Notes: generated by a model not told the origin, from the sequence alone. Positions 1 to 12,159 are shown, numbered from the stretch's first letter. The stretch: 64,000 bases of DNA from Zanthoxylum bungeanum (GCA_019454045.1 SKCR01038150.1:372001-436000); one strand, 5' to 3'. Made by a program: numbers and translations.

Positions 1-518
1 TAAAAGCTCGTTGGAAAGCTAACACCCTGAACTTAATTTTAGGCCCAAGTTTTGCATGATTTGGTTAAGATTTGAATTATGAAATTGCATTTAAAGTTCA
101 CACGTCTGCAGAAAAATGTGAATAGTAAATTTATTCGAATAAAATAAAATGCAATATCATAATTAAATATAATCAAAGTTATTTAATGCCTAAAATAATT
201 CCAACATATTAAAACTCATTTACTTGATGATTCTATGTATGATTAGAATTGGCATGATTATTTTAGGGTGCAAGCATCTAGAGACTTTCTAAGAAATAGA
301 GAGTGTATTGCTTATCCCTTAGCTAAGTAATTATTCCATGATGAACTTAGAGATTTATTACATTTAATGCTAATAAATATAAATCACTTGTTTATAATAA
401 AATACATTATAAAATATACAAGTGGGTTGGGACCAATGGGTTAATAAAACTTGTGGGTTAAAATATTTTAAATATTTTCTCTTAACATGTGGGTTAAAAT
501 ATTTCACAAACATTCAAA
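1..518. other. AT-rich leader-like stretch upstream of copia gag
   Basis: No gene is visible. The stretch is AT-rich and lies immediately 5' of the first recognisable copia gag codons, so it is probably the 5' untranslated leader of the copia element. I find no primer-binding site and no match to the 3' LTR, so the 5' LTR should lie left of the window. Confidence 0.4.
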
Positions 519-645
519 TGGCAAACAGAGTATCACTTCGTTCCATCCTTGATGAGCATAAGCTCAAATGGGACAACTACAATGACTGGTTTAGAAACCT
601 TAAAATTGTCTTAAGACAAGAAAATATTTTCTATGTTCTTGAAAG
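519..645 (+). pseudogene. copia gag N-terminal fragment
   Basis: Reading from ATG 519 gives a typical copia gag start, with a W-x-x-W-F-R-N-L type segment (NDWFRNLKIVLRQE) of the kind that begins UBN2-type gag proteins. After about 42 codons the frame runs into the hAT element. Gag resumes at 3552, directly after the duplicated 8-bp target. No promoter of its own is expected because transcription would start in the missing 5' LTR. Confidence 0.75.
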
Positions 646-3543
646 TAGACCCGGCCGGCGGTTCGGTTCCGGTTCGGAACCGAACCGGCCGGTTTCCGGT
701 TCCACACTTAAGTGGAACCGGAACCTTGAACCGACCGGTTTGGTTCAGGTTCCGGTTCTGTTCCAAACCTTTTTTCTTTTATTTTGAAAATTAATTAAAA
801 TAAATGAGATTAATTTTATAAATAAAAAAAATTATTACATTGAAGAACTTGAGCTTAAATTTTTAAAAATTTAAGTTGCCTACGTATCCTCCAAGGGTGA
901 GAGGAATCAAAGCTCACGTAGTTCCATTACAATTTTAAGACATATCCCCTTTGTAAATTACAGTTTTACAATTATCAATCATCATTATCAATTGATCATT
1001 CGGCTCCAGTTCCGCTTGCACTTGTTGTTGCACTTGCAGAAGCATTATCGAACAAATCTTCAAAATCATCGGGGGCATCTTCTTGTTGTCTCAGATCAGC
1101 TCGAGTCCAATCATCCACACAAGCTGTTGCTTCTAGAGTGCTTGGATGTAATGAAGATCGCATAGCTTCCAATATATTACCTCCCAAGCTGAAGGCTTGC
1201 TCAACCGCAACGGTGGAAATATGTGCTGCCAATATCTCTTTAGCAATAATTGATAAAACATGATATATATTATGATGCCGGTTCCACCATTCAAGGATTT
1301 TAAAATTTTTACTGCATAAACTTTCATTAGAAAACTCAAAATTTGTAGATAAATAATTATCTAATTCAGGGTTATTAGTTGTCGTATCCCTAGCTTTTTT
1401 ATTTCATTGCAATAACCAACGATCCCCTGCGATAAGTCTTGTTTGAATTACCGGTTCGCTACTACTAGATTCACCTAATGTTCCTAAGTTATATCTTACA
1501 ATATAATCATTAAATAAAACAATTAAATCATTTCTTAATTTCGTCATTATGCTTGTAATATCAATTTCATCTAATATTCCTAAATAACCATAGTAAGCTT
1601 GTAAACCACCATTCAAACCTTCTAATACAACAGCAATAAGATAAAGTAAAGGAATTTCCCTAAAATAATTCAACTATTTTACCTTCATAGCAGTAATGGC
1701 TTCCAACAAAACAATATCATTAGGATCGCTATTGTCAACATGCTCATCGAGAGTGCCAACAATATTCAAACTCTCAAGAAGAAATAAATGTGTTGTAGGA
1801 TAATAAACACCGCTAAAAACTAAAGTAGCATCATTAAAAACTCTTAAAATATCTAAAAAAAATTCACAAATATCCCATTGACTAGGATAAAGTGTGATAT
1901 TTTGAACATGTTGAGAAAAAAAACTACATAATGCATCTTTGTATTGAAATGCTTGACATAAAAGAAAATAAGTTGAATTCCAACGTGTTGGAACATCTCT
2001 TGAAAATTTAATCGGTTTAATACCATTTATTTTAGAAAACTTGGTTCATTCTCTCCTAACTTGAGAATATGACCAAATACAGTTAAATGTCGTTTTAATT
2101 GGATCAAGAAAAAGTGATAATAATTTTAGACCGTCTTGCACACATATGTTAAGGACATGACATGTACAACGAATATGAAAGAATTGACCCCCTAAATTTG
2201 GTTCACATAAGGATTTTAAATCACTGATGGATGCAGTATTTGCAGATGCATTATCAAATCCAATTGTTAAATTTTTTTCTACTAAACCATAATCATCAAA
2301 AATTACCTTCATCATTCTATAAATATTATGTGCAGTATGTTGGTCATCAAAAACTCTAAATGCAATAAGTCGTTTTTACATGATAAATGATGCATCAATC
2401 CAATGACAAGTCACACCCATGTATGAGTGTGTTTTCCAATGGTCACTCCAAATATCAGAACATATAGAAATACGACCTTTCATCTCTTTAAATATTTCAT
2501 TTAAAATAATTTTACCATCTTTATATAATTTGAAAATATGACGTTTTGTTGTGTTTCGAGTCATTCTACATGCAGAAGGGTTTAAAGCATTATGCACGTA
2601 ATTAGTAAAATGAAGTTTTTCACCAAAGCTTAAAGAAAGATGTGTCATACAAGTTAATTTCGCAAATTCTTCTCTATTTTTTGCATCAGAATATTTAAAT
2701 AAATCTACACTACTCGTACCTCTACTAGATGATGTGTACCTGGCCATTTGAGTTTGTGTCGTATCAATTCCAAGTTCAACCGGATGATGTCTTTCCAGGT
2801 GCTTGATCATATTGCCGTATCCACCAGAAAATTTATAGGTAACCCCACAATAGTTGTAAATTGCTCGTTGTGTATTATCTTCTAGGCGTTTCAAATGAAA
2901 ATGAATTTTGAAAACATCCGAGGAACGAGCCTTAACTTCTCTTCTTCGTGATTCTGCACCGACAATAGGGCCGCTCTCTTGGGTTGGCATATTTGACATT
3001 ATGTTCTCAGATGAGCTTGCCATTTTTCGTTTGAGAAATTAGGAAGAAAAATAAGAAAATTGAAAAATTGCGAATGATAACAAATTAACAACTAATTGAA
3101 TTGAGATTGAGAATAAGATTATAAGAGAATTATATTGAAGTGAGATTGAGAATAAGAGAATTATAGAAAATGAGAGAATTGAGAATTTGGTGTGTTGAAA
3201 TAATGAAAAATGAATCCTATTAATAGAGTTTTAGAATTTTTTTGATACAAAAAATGCCACTAAATATAACCGTTTTATTACCGTTATTAGGGATATATTA
3301 GTAATTTATATTTTAATTTATAGGCTCCCTGCCCCCTACCCCCCAACGACTAGTAGCCGTTGGGGAAAGGTTTCTGTTGGAACCCTACGGTTCCAACCGG
3401 AACCGTTCGGTTCCGGTTGGAACCGTCAAACCGGTGGAACCGTACGGTTCCACCGGTTCCGACCGGTTCGAGTTGGGGTCGAACCCCAACCAAACCGGTC
3501 GCCAACGGTTCCGGTTCCGGAACCGGAACCGTGGCCGGGTCTA
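646..3543 (-). mobile_element. hAT-superfamily DNA transposon, complete ends
   Basis: The ends are perfect 11-bp inverted repeats (TAGACCCGGCC at 646-656 and its complement at 3533-3543). They are flanked by an exact 8-bp target duplication CTTGAAAG (638-645 and 3544-3551), the size typical of hAT elements. Both subterminal regions (646-775 and 3370-3540) are packed with alternating GGTTCC/GGAACC words, probably transposase-binding repeats. The transposase reads on the minus strand (3023 to 996). Length is 2898 bp. The insertion is younger than the copia element it splits. The ends look competent for mobilisation in trans, but the transposase has four nonsense codons. Confidence 0.95.
996..3023 (-). 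pseudogene. hAT transposase with four in-frame stops
   Basis: One reading frame can be followed from ATG 3021-3023 to TGA 996-998 (675 codons) without an indel. It is interrupted by TAA 2376-2378, TGA 2046-2048, TAG 1674-1676 and TGA 1404-1406. Order: serine-rich start; a BED-type zinc finger near residues 40-85, in which Cys59 and His75/79/80 are present but the position of the first Cys is Tyr56; an RNase-H-like catalytic core including the 'IAFRVFDDQHTAHNIY' and 'GFDNASANTASI' segments; and the C-terminal hAT dimerisation region (residues about 595-645, 'ISTVAVEQAFSLGGNILEAM'). Length and order fit Ac/Tam3-type plant transposases. The absence of frameshifts suggests decay by point mutation only. 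It cannot make full-length protein unless the stops are bypassed. Confidence 0.85.
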
Positions 3544-3551
3544 CTTGAAAG

Positions 3552-5102
3552 ACCATTTCCCCTGAACCCGCAGAAGATGCTGACCAAGACACATTTGATG
3601 CTTGGAAGAAACACATCGATGATGATGAGCAAGCAGTTTGCATAATGCTTGGCTCTATGTCAGACGAACTTCAGAAAGCTCACGAAGATATGGATGCTCA
3701 AACCATCATCTTTCACTTGAAGGAGTTGTATGCAACTTCCGTTCATACTGTGAGATTCCAAGTGTCATGTGCTTTATTCCAAACAAGGTATAATGAATGA
3801 TATGTTAGTGGACATGTGCTTAAGTTGATTGGCCACATTGAAAAATTGGCCAACCTCGGGTTCATCATGGATCATGAGATAGGGCACGATCTAATTCTTC
3901 AGTCCTTACCAAAAGAATTCTTTAACTTTATTATGCAGTTTCATCTGTCTGATAAAGAAGCTACTTTAGCAGAATTGCACAATCTGATAAAGTAAGTAGA
4001 GAATGATTTGAAACCGGAGCTTAAAACCTCTATCATGCTTACGGGTACGGACCTGAAGCCACGAGGCCCAAAGAAAAATAAGAGCAAGGCAAAGGCTCCA
4101 GATCACCTAAAGCCCAATGGTAAGGTGGAGAAGAAAAATGGAAAGGGGAAATGTTTCTTTTGTGGAAAGAATGGTCATTGGAAGAAAGATTGCAGATTCT
4201 TGAAAGCCAATGAAGCTAGGGAAGCCCAAAAGGCCAAGAAGCCCAATGCTTCAGGTATGTTGTATATTATTGAACTATATTCTCAAAACTCTAAACCTTC
4301 TACTTGGGTGCTTGACACCGGTTGTGGGACTCACTTGTGTAACAATGTGCAGGGCCTGAGAAACAGTATGAGACTCCGTCATGGGGAGGTTGACTTACGC
4401 ATGGGTAATGGAGCAAAACTGGCTGCATTGTGCGTGGGGACTTATTCATTAGTTTTGTCGAATGGTTTAGTTTTAGACTTAGAAGATTGTGTTTATGTAC
4501 CTTCTTTAGTAAAGAACTTCATTTCAATTTATTCTTTATGTAATAAAGGCTTTTCATGCCTAATAAGTTATAATGAATGTTCTATTTATCTCAATGAAAT
4601 AAAATATAGAGATGGTATTTTGAATAATGGTATCTATGTCTTACAAACTAACAAAGAATGTTCAACCTCTAATATATACAACGTTAACTCGAATAATCTC
4701 AATGAATCACTTCTATGGCACAGTCGCTTAGGTCATATCAATGAAACAAGATTAACTAAGCTACATAATGATGGGTATTTCAAACCCTTCAAATATAAAC
4801 CTTATGGAACTTGTGAGTCTTGTTTACTTGGTAAAATAACCAAATTACCCTTCAAAGGTAAAGGACAGCGTGCAGCGGAGACATTAGAACTCATACACTC
4901 TGATGTATGCGGACCAATGTCAGTCACCGCTAGAGGTGGATTCTCATACTTCATTACCTTTATCGATGATCATTCACGATATGGGTATGTGTACCTTATG
5001 CGGTACACATCTGAAGCCTTTAAGAAATTCAAAGACTTCAAGGCTGAAGTAGAAAATCAGCTTAATAAAAGTATTAAGTCACTAAGGTCTGACCGAGGGT
5101 GA
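3552..5102 (+). pseudogene. copia gag (C-terminal part), protease and integrase N-terminal part
   Basis: After the hAT element the gag continues (UBN2-like helical region 3552-3995) with in-frame stops near 3807 and 3993. An open stretch from 4008 to 5102 encodes, in order: a CCHC zinc knuckle (CFFCGKNGHWKKDC), which binds the RNA genome; the aspartic protease active site (VLDTGCGTH); the GAG-pre-integrase HHCC zinc domain (LLWHSRLGHIN...CESCLLGK); and the integrase catalytic core (HSDVCGPM...FIDDHSR). The stretch ends in TGA at 5100-5102 inside the integrase core, where the family would read through to the catalytic Glu. Strong family match; non-functional as it stands. Confidence 0.85.
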
Positions 5103-5859
5103 ATACTTAAGCAACTAATTTCAAGATTACTTGAGAGAAAATGACATTTTCCCAGTGGACTCCTCCGGGAACTCCACAACATAATGGGGTCTCCGAAAGG
5201 AGAAATCGGACATTATTAGATATGGTCCGATCAATGATGCTAGGCACGGATCTACCTCTTTCATTTCGGGGTATTGCTTTAGAAACTGCAAACTACTACT
5301 AAACCAAGTTCCTTCCAAGACTGTTAGTCAAACACCATATGAGTTATGGTCTGGGAAACGTCCTAGTCTTAGTTATCTAAAGTTTGGGGATGTGACGCAT
5401 ATGTCAAGCTCACAGAAAAACTAAAATTGGATGATAGGGCAGTTAATGTAAGTTTGTAGGATATGCCTTGAACTCAAGAGCATACGTGTTCTACGTCCCA
5501 AATGAACAAAGAACATTTGTCTCATGAAATGCTAAATTTCTAGAGAATGAATTCCTTCTCAAGAAATATAGTGGGAGTAGACTTGACCTCGAAGAGGTAC
5601 GAGAAGAACAAACTAACATAGAACTAAACCCCAGACCCCTCAAAAGGGCAGCGACGGAACAACCACAAGGTTATGAACTCAGAAGGTCTGGTAGGGAAAG
5701 ACATGAGCCTGAAAGATATGGTTTCCATATTGATGAGGAACATGATTAGGTCATTGATAATGACGATCCCACCAATTATGACGAAGCAATACGTGACATT
5801 GATTCAATCAAGTGGCTTGAGGCCATGAAATCCGAAATAGACTCTATGTATCAGAATCA
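5103..5859 (+). pseudogene. copia integrase C-terminal and linker remnant, frameshifted
   Basis: No long open frame, but short segments in different frames match the end of the copia integrase. These include a TPGTPQ-N-GV-ERRN type segment near 5160-5210 and the chromodomain-free C-terminal region near 5330-5600, followed by the acidic linker to reverse transcriptase (5600-5850). Several indels and a stop at 5749 mark decay. The order agrees with the flanking integrase and reverse-transcriptase parts. Confidence 0.6.
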
Positions 5860-6507
5860 GTGTGGGACTTGGTAGATGAACCTGAAGGGACAAAACTCAT
5901 AGGCTGCAAGTGGATTTACAAGTGTAAAACTGATGCAGAAGGCAACATCCAAACCTATAAGGCTAGGTTGGTGGCGAAAGGTTATAGACAAATCCAAGGA
6001 ATTGACTATGACGAAACCTTCTCACATGTTGTAATGATAAAGTCCATTCGAATTTTACTTGCACTAGCTACACACTTTGATTATGAGATTTGGCAGATGG
6101 ATGTCAAAACATCTTTCCTTAATGGGAACCTCGTAGAGGAAGTCTATTTGACACAACCTGCGGGGTTTGCATCTAAGGATGACCATAATAAAGTATGCAA
6201 GCTTAAACGATCCATTTATGGACTCAAGCAAGCCTCCAGAAGTTGGAATATACGATTTGATGAGGCAATCAAAGAATTTGACTTCATCAAAAATATAGAT
6301 GAGCCTTGTGTTTACAGGAAAAGTATTGAGAGTGCTGTTATATTTCTTGTATTATATTTCGATGACATATTAATCATCGGGAATGATATTCCCATGATGC
6401 AAGCCACCAAACAATGGTTATCTCAGAATTTCTCCATGAAAGATTTGGAGAAGCAGCCTACATCCTCGGCATTAAGATCTACCGTAATAGATCTAAGAGG
6501 TTGTTAG
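5860..6507 (+). pseudogene. copia reverse transcriptase
   Basis: The encoded 215 residues start in the conserved 'IGCKWIYKCK' segment, pass 'KARLVAKGYRQIQGIDYDETFSHV', the catalytic region 'WQMDVKTSFLNGNL' and the primer-grip-like 'KLKRSIYGLKQASRSW', and reach the active-site box, here YFDD where the family usually has YVDD. The frame is lost near residue 195, and the continuing sequence is picked up in another frame from 6414. The active-site substitution and the frameshift both argue against activity. Confidence 0.8.
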
Positions 6508-7400
6508 GACTTTCTCAATCTACGTACATAGATAAAGTTTTGAAAAGATTCAAAATGGAAGATTCCAAAAAAGGTAATTTACCTACTTGTCATGGATTGA
6601 AAAGATTCAAAATGGAAGATTCCAAAAAAGGTAATTTACCTACTTGTCATGGAATCAAATTATCTAAGGAGAAATTTCCACATACTCCTTTAGATAGAGA
6701 GCGTATGAGTATGATCCCTTATGCTTCAGTAATAGGATCGATCATGTACATCATGCTATGTACAAGACCTGATATCTCTTATGCTCTTAGCATAACGAGC
6801 AGGTATCAGGAAAATCCTGGTGAGCAACACTGGGCAGCTGTCAAAACAATCCTCAAGTATCTGAGAAGAACTAAGGATTTGTTTTTGACATACGAAGATT
6901 GTTCTGAGATGAAAGTCATTGGTTACTATGATGCGAGCTTTCAGACCGATAGGGATGACAGCAGATCGCAAACAGGATATCAGTTTACTTTAAATGGCGG
7001 TGCTGTAAGTTGGAAAAGCTCAAACCAGTCAACTACAGTGGACTCCACCACTGAAGCCGAGTATATTGCAGCATCTGAGGCAGCTAAAGAAGCAGTCTGG
7101 ATAAAGAAATTCATCACAGAGCTGGAAGTGCTTCCCGCGATAAAGAATGGCGTCACGATGTACTGTGACAACACGGTCGCCATTGCTCAATCAAATGAAC
7201 CAAGGTCCCACCAGAAATCCAAGCATGTACTCAGGCGATTTCATCTCATCAGGGAGATTGTTGAGAGAAAAGAAGTTATTATAGAGAAAATACCCACAGA
7301 AGATAATCTTGCAGATTCTCTGACTAAAGGGCTGACTCAACAAAAGCATGATAGGCACACCCGAGAGTATGATGTCCAGATTCATATTAGTTGGCTATAG
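6414..7400 (+). pseudogene. copia reverse transcriptase C-terminus and RNase H
   Basis: This frame takes over from the reverse transcriptase ('FLHERFGEAAYILGIKIYRNRSKRLLGLSQ') and runs to the normal end of the polyprotein. It holds the connection segment with a 57-bp tandem duplication (6540-6653), the 'YASVIGSIMYIMLCTRPDIS' segment, and the RNase H domain with acidic residues in 'GYYDASFQTDRDDSRSQTGY', 'STTEAEYIAAS' and 'CDNTVAIAQSNEP'. It ends at TAG 7398-7400, only a few bases before the polypurine tract, as usual for copia. The start here is an artefact of the frameshift rather than a true initiation site. Confidence 0.8.
6540..6653 (+). repeat. 57-bp in-frame tandem duplication in copia pol
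   Basis: Bases 6540-6596 and 6597-6653 are two adjacent, essentially identical 57-bp units. They encode the same 19 residues twice (LKRFKMEDSKKGNLPTCHG) without breaking the frame, in the segment between reverse transcriptase and RNase H. Confidence 0.9.
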
Positions 7401-7402
7401 TG

Positions 7403-7414
7403 CAAGTGGGAGAT
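7403..7414 (+). promoter_or_regulatory. polypurine tract of the copia element
   Basis: A purine-rich run (AAGTGGGAGAT) directly precedes the 3' LTR start TGTTAGGG. It is the expected primer site for plus-strand DNA synthesis. Confidence 0.75.
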
Positions 7415-9331
7415 TGTTAGGGATATGCCCTATACCTAACTTGTGGATGGGCTATATGTACATGTATTTGTAATATTTTCATTAATTATAAAATGGCAAT
7501 CTTTATTATTCGTGTCTTACATAACTTATATGAATCATCAACACAGTAATAAAGCCCTTGGAGTAATAAGACGATGGCTTCCACACCTTATGAGAATCAT
7601 TACTCTTAAATGTTCCTAGTCATAGTTTTGTGAATAATCTGGGCATTCACAAAGAGGAGAGACTAGCATGATAATATGATCCACCCTTAAGTGGGGTAGC
7701 AGATCTTATAGGCTACTAGCGGAGATCCGTCTGCTTGGTGTATCACATGGATGCATGAGTTGCTCGTGTCCATCGAACTGACCGCCGATGTTTTCATATG
7801 GAGTGTTTATCTCATGTGTCTGTGAGAACTTTCATGTATCGATTATATGACTAGTTCTTAAACTTGAGGTCTTTACAATCTTATGTGTGGATCAAATAAC
7901 TTTGACATTCTCCTTCCCGATTCAAAAGATCTGGTCATAAGGGTATGATTGGGTCATTTGTTGAAACACATGAAGTTTGTAAATACAACAAAGAATCGCC
8001 ACTCTCTTGGATAATATTTTCTTATAAGAGTAGTATTCCAGTTCGCGGGTTGATATGTGTGATCAGTGCTTGAGACTGTGGCCACAGCGGAAGAATCATG
8101 TGAGATTCTTGGGTTAGCACGATTCATGACACTATCAACATCATACCTTTGACCATATGGGTAGACACTTTCCGTACCATAGGTCAATAGGTGGGGATAC
8201 AGTGAGGCGATGGACCGTATCATATGTAAATCGCATACAGAATGGGTATATAATCTTTCTTCTCATTTGGGGGCCTTGGCATGTTGCTAGATGTCAACTT
8301 GGTCATTGAAATCGAACGACCATCTGATCGGAGGATAATTTATGTTCGATTAAATTATCACGATTCATTTCATGTCCAACTTGAGGGGAACCCAAAAGGT
8401 CACACACAACAAAGTCGAAATCAATGGTTAACAGTGCACAGTACAAATATAACAGCATATATGATTGCTGTAGGAATTGTTCATAAATGGTTCAATGTGT
8501 TTAATTATTGAACAATCATTTATGAGATTCCATAGTGGCTTAGGGATTGGTGAATGACGATAGGGGCACTTTGGGAATTGGAATAAAAAAAAATTTTTAT
8601 TCACATGAATAGTAAAAAAATTGTTATTTGTTTTGAATTCCAATTCGGCCGAAACTCTTATTAGGGTTTTATAATCTCATTAAACCACTAAATTAAGATC
8701 GAATGGCTAAGATTAAATTAGCTTTTATCCCACATCAGATTCTTAATTAATTTTGTTGTCTTTGGAGAACTATATAAACCCAAAGAATTCTTCACAAATT
8801 TTACAAAACCTTTCATATATTAGGTTTATATAAGTGAGCAACTCTAAAGTTTAAGAGTAAGCCACTGATTTTGAGGATCTTTAAGTCTAATTGACTAGAG
8901 GAACCTCGAGTTAAAAGTTTTGAGGTATTTGCCTAGGCTAGCACCAAGGGTAAAATACATGTGCACTCAAGGCGTAGTCTTGCCGTTGAGTTTTGGCTTT
9001 GGTGTGTGCATCTTTGGAGGCCACACACTTGGGTGGCTCTTTGGAACATGGAAGAGCTTGCTGAGTTCGAGAAAATCTTGTAGATTAGAGGGAGGACTGG
9101 AGGAGTCTACGGTTCAAGTAATTCTTTTTATTTCCTTATTTTAATTAGAGTTCTTATGATAGTTAGCATGTTTAGGTTTATGTTCTTTGCATGTTTTATT
9201 AGTTTTATGCTTAGAATATATAGTAACATGCATAGGCTTATAGAATAATCAAAATAAATGGGTCTTGGGCAAAGGGAAAGCGGCATAATAATTTTAATTT
9301 TCCACTACGCACTCGCGGCCGCTTCCCAACA
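7415..9331 (+). mobile_element. 3' LTR of the copia element
   Basis: Begins TGTTAGGGATATGCCC right after the polypurine tract and ends in CTTCCCAACA, giving TG...CA ends with a short inverted match (TGTT/AACA). Length about 1917 bp. A TATA-type box (TATATAAA near 8770) lies in the second half, consistent with a U3-R-U5 layout. The right border is inferred from the terminal motif only, because no second copy is in the window. Short ORFs inside look fortuitous. Confidence 0.7.
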
Positions 9332-10074
9332 CGATCTGAATGCGTTTTTTAGCCTTTTCACTTTGAAAAACCCTAAATCTTCACTCTACCTATAAATAGA
9401 ACATGTAGCCACCATCCCCATTGGTTGAAACACAAATCCTTTGAGCCCAAATCCTTCAAAGCTTTCAACCTTCTTTAATTCCACCTTGAAGATTTCTTTC
9501 ATCTTCTTGTCTTCTTTGTTAATGGTGAGAATCTCTCTTTGATAAACCTTCAACACAACCTAACCCAAAATTCCTAATCCTTAAGAGTTCTCAAGGAGGA
9601 AGATTGGTAGTCAGAGTTCCGGTGATTAGAAGTGAAGAGACAATTCGCTCAGAAACTTCAAAGGTTCTAAAGAAAACCGTTGGTTACGGGCTTGAGGAGT
9701 TCCTTGAGTTCTTGCAGTCTAGAGGTACTTGAGTCGGTGGAGTCACTGCAATAGGTCTTGACCATCGCTGTAAGTTTTTCTCTATATAGTGGATTGGGCT
9801 GGTAGTCGAGATACCCGGAGTGGTTTTTTACTCGCACGAGTCTTCCATTTCGTCACCAAAATTATTGTGTTGATTTTGTGTGATTGATTTATTTTCCACA
9901 ATTTATTTTATTTGTTTATATTGTGGTTGCTTGTTGAGAATCCATAGGTACATTAATTAGGACTTGTCTTGATTAATTGTGATTAATTCCACATAGGGTC
10001 AGAACCTAGGGTAATCACGAACTTTCACTCTCCTCCATTATATATCCTTAAACACTTAATTCTCTTTCTAGTTT
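9332..10074 (+). mobile_element. LTR-like fragment of another retroelement
   Basis: Non-coding stretch with a TATA box (TATAAATAGA near 9391) followed by about 650 bases of the kind seen in R-U5 of plant copia LTRs ('GAGTGGTTTTTTACTCGCACG' region near 9813-9835, then an AT-rich U5). It abuts the copia LTR on the left and a truncated minus-strand copia fragment on the right. Its own borders are unclear. No gene seen. Confidence 0.4.
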
Positions 10075-11631
10075 TTACTTCAATTTGTGCTTTGAAATTT
10101 TTGAAAATTGGCATCACATCTGACTTATTTTTGATCGGGTACACCCAACATATTCTAGAAAAGTCGTCAATAAATTATACAAAATATTTTGATTTCCCTA
10201 GAGATTGAATCGGTGCTTCCTAAACATCAGAGTGAATCAATTCTAAAATGATTTTACTCCGGGTACTTGACTTGCTGAATTTTAATCTGTTTTGCTTACT
10301 TGTAACATAATGCTCACAAAACGGTAGACTAACCGCTTTCAAGCCTGAGAGTAGCTTTGATTGACGAGAATCTTCATTCCATATTCGAACATTTGGCATA
10401 GTTTCTGATGCCACAACATAGAAGCTTCCTCTCCAGAATCCAGTGATGCCACTGATGTTGTTGCTTCCTGAATCGAGTCTCCCAAAAGCATATACAAGTT
10501 TGCTGAGATATTTTCCACTTCAAGACTATAAGTACTCCTTTCACCTTTTTTAATACCTCGTTTTCAACAACGGTCTTGTATCCGAGGTCATCTAACTGTC
10601 CAACTGACATAAGATTTTTCTTCATTCCCACAACATGTCGAACATCTTGTACAGTGCGAATAGTACTATCGTACATCTTTATTTTGATGGCTCCAATCCC
10701 AATAATTTTCAAAGCATGATCATTGCCTAGAAAAACCGATCCTCCAAAGACAGGTTCATAATGACAGAACCATTCTCTCCTAAAGTTGTAGCATTTAACA
10801 TTCTTCTTACTTTTTGATTTCGATCTGCCATGGTTTTGACTCCCACTTGAGCCACGTTCCATTGATCCCCCTCTTGTCACTAATATTTCTACTTGTTTCG
10901 AACTAGATGATCCGTCTTCCTTATTTTTACTCCTAGACTCTTCTTCCAGAGCAGCAGTTACAACTTCGTCAAATACTAGATTGCCAATGATAACATTATT
11001 TGTCAAGTTGATGATAAGTTGATCATACGAAGAAGACAGACTTTGAAGTAGAATCTATGCACGTTCATTTATTGATATAATATAATTCAACACAGTGAGT
11101 TTGGAAAATAGTGTATTCAAGTTATTGATGTGATCCGTCATGGATGTGGACTTACTCATTCGAAGAGTGTAAGGTCTATCTTCAAGAAGATCTTGTTGTG
11201 TAGTGACTTGACCTCGTACAATTTAGTAAGTGCATCTCAAATATCTTTTGCAGTCCTCTTCTCTGCAACATTGGATAACACAGAATTTGCTAAGGCTAGA
11301 TGCAAATTACCTATAGCGTTGTCATTCATAGCCTTCCATTTTTCATCAGTCATTCCATCTGGTCTCTCTCCAATTGTCGCTAAGCAATTATTTTTTTCTT
11401 AAAATTGCTTTTATTTTAAGTTTCCATAAGGAAAAGTTGCTGATGACAATCAACTTCTCACTTGAACCGGCTTTTTACTATTTCACCGTGAATATTACCG
11501 TTTACGTGAATAGCACCGTATATATGAATAATATTGTATGCATAAATAGTATTGTATACGTGAATAGTACTATACCATATATGTGAATAGTCTTTGTGAA
11601 TAGTAACCCTGAACCCGAAGCGTTGATACCA
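10075..11631 (-). pseudogene. copia gag-protease-integrase fragment
   Basis: Read on the minus strand from the primer site at 11620-11631: a degraded UBN2-type gag (about 11400-11000), a charged linker (10980-10830), the protease-to-integrase spacer typical of copia ('GNDHALKIIGIGAIKIKMYD', 'RHVVGMKKNLMSVGQLDDLG') around 10750-10590, the pre-integrase zinc region (10410-10230, 'LELIHSDV') and the start of the integrase core (to about 10080). The frame changes several times and the zinc-knuckle cysteines are partly lost. Reverse transcriptase and the 3' part are missing, cut at the LTR-like fragment on the left. Confidence 0.75.
11620..11631 (-). promoter_or_regulatory. primer-binding site of the minus-strand copia element
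   Basis: On the minus strand this reads TGGTATCAACGC, starting one base after the LTR edge. It is close to the initiator-methionine tRNA complement TGGTATCAGAGC used by plant copia elements, with mismatches at the 3' half. Confidence 0.6.
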
Positions 11632-11632
11632 C

Positions 11633-12159
11633 TGTTAGGGGATCGTGGGCTGAAGTTGGCACGCAAGTAAAGTGAAATTGAGAATAATTATTAGTTCATG
11701 AGGTTTTGTCTACCATATAACAGTACAATAATAATTGAGAGGCCTAGCCTACTATAAATCTTAACAATAAAATAAAGCAACGAGACACAGATTTTAACGT
11801 GGTAAAACCTTCAATGTGAGGGAAACATCCACAAACAAATGTAAAAGGATTTCACTATAGTGGAAAGAATTTTACAACCATTTTCTAAACACAATGAGAG
11901 AATAAATTCAGACTCTCTTAGAATATGATAACTACAACTATCTTACAAACTCTTAAGAAGAAACTATATTTTCTCTCTTAGAATATAGATGATTTGGTTG
12001 AGAATGAGATGAAGAAAATAATGAAATTAAACCTCTATTTATAGGCATGAAATTCAATGTGCAAATAATGAATTTTATTCTTTTATTATTTTTAAGCATG
12101 TGGGACCCACCCAAAATTTAATATGTTTTTATTTTTCTATCACACCTTTACTTTCAGCA
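11633..12159 (-). mobile_element. 5' LTR of the minus-strand copia element
   Basis: Starts on the plus strand with TGTTAGGGG next to the primer site, so the LTR ends ...CCCCTAACA on its own strand. It contains an 'ATTTTAACGTGG' block at about 11791-11802, common in plant copia LTRs. The outer border is uncertain: CTATCA near 12143 and CAGCA near 12159 are both possible. Confidence 0.5.

Larger units (their letters stand above)
519..9331 (+). mobile_element. Ty1/copia retrotransposon (Tork/Angela-like), 5' end outside window, split by a hAT element
   Basis: Sense-strand remains in copia order: gag, zinc knuckle, aspartic protease, integrase, reverse transcriptase, RNase H, polypurine tract, 3' LTR. 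Protease and integrase precede reverse transcriptase, which defines Ty1/copia. A long LTR of about 1.9 kb and the wording of gag and RNase H suggest the Tork/Angela group, an assignment made by eye. A hAT element (646-3543) interrupts gag. The open frame is broken by stops and frameshifts, so this copy is dead. The 5' LTR is not in the window, so no target duplication can be tested. Confidence 0.85.

Noticed and set aside
422..787. 121-codon open frame at the left edge
   Set aside because: Its second half is translated hAT terminal repeat; only the middle part is genuine copia gag.
3350..3643. Overlapping open frames on both strands (about 60-97 codons)
   Set aside because: They translate the GGTTCC-rich subterminal repeat of the hAT element in several frames, with no family resemblance.
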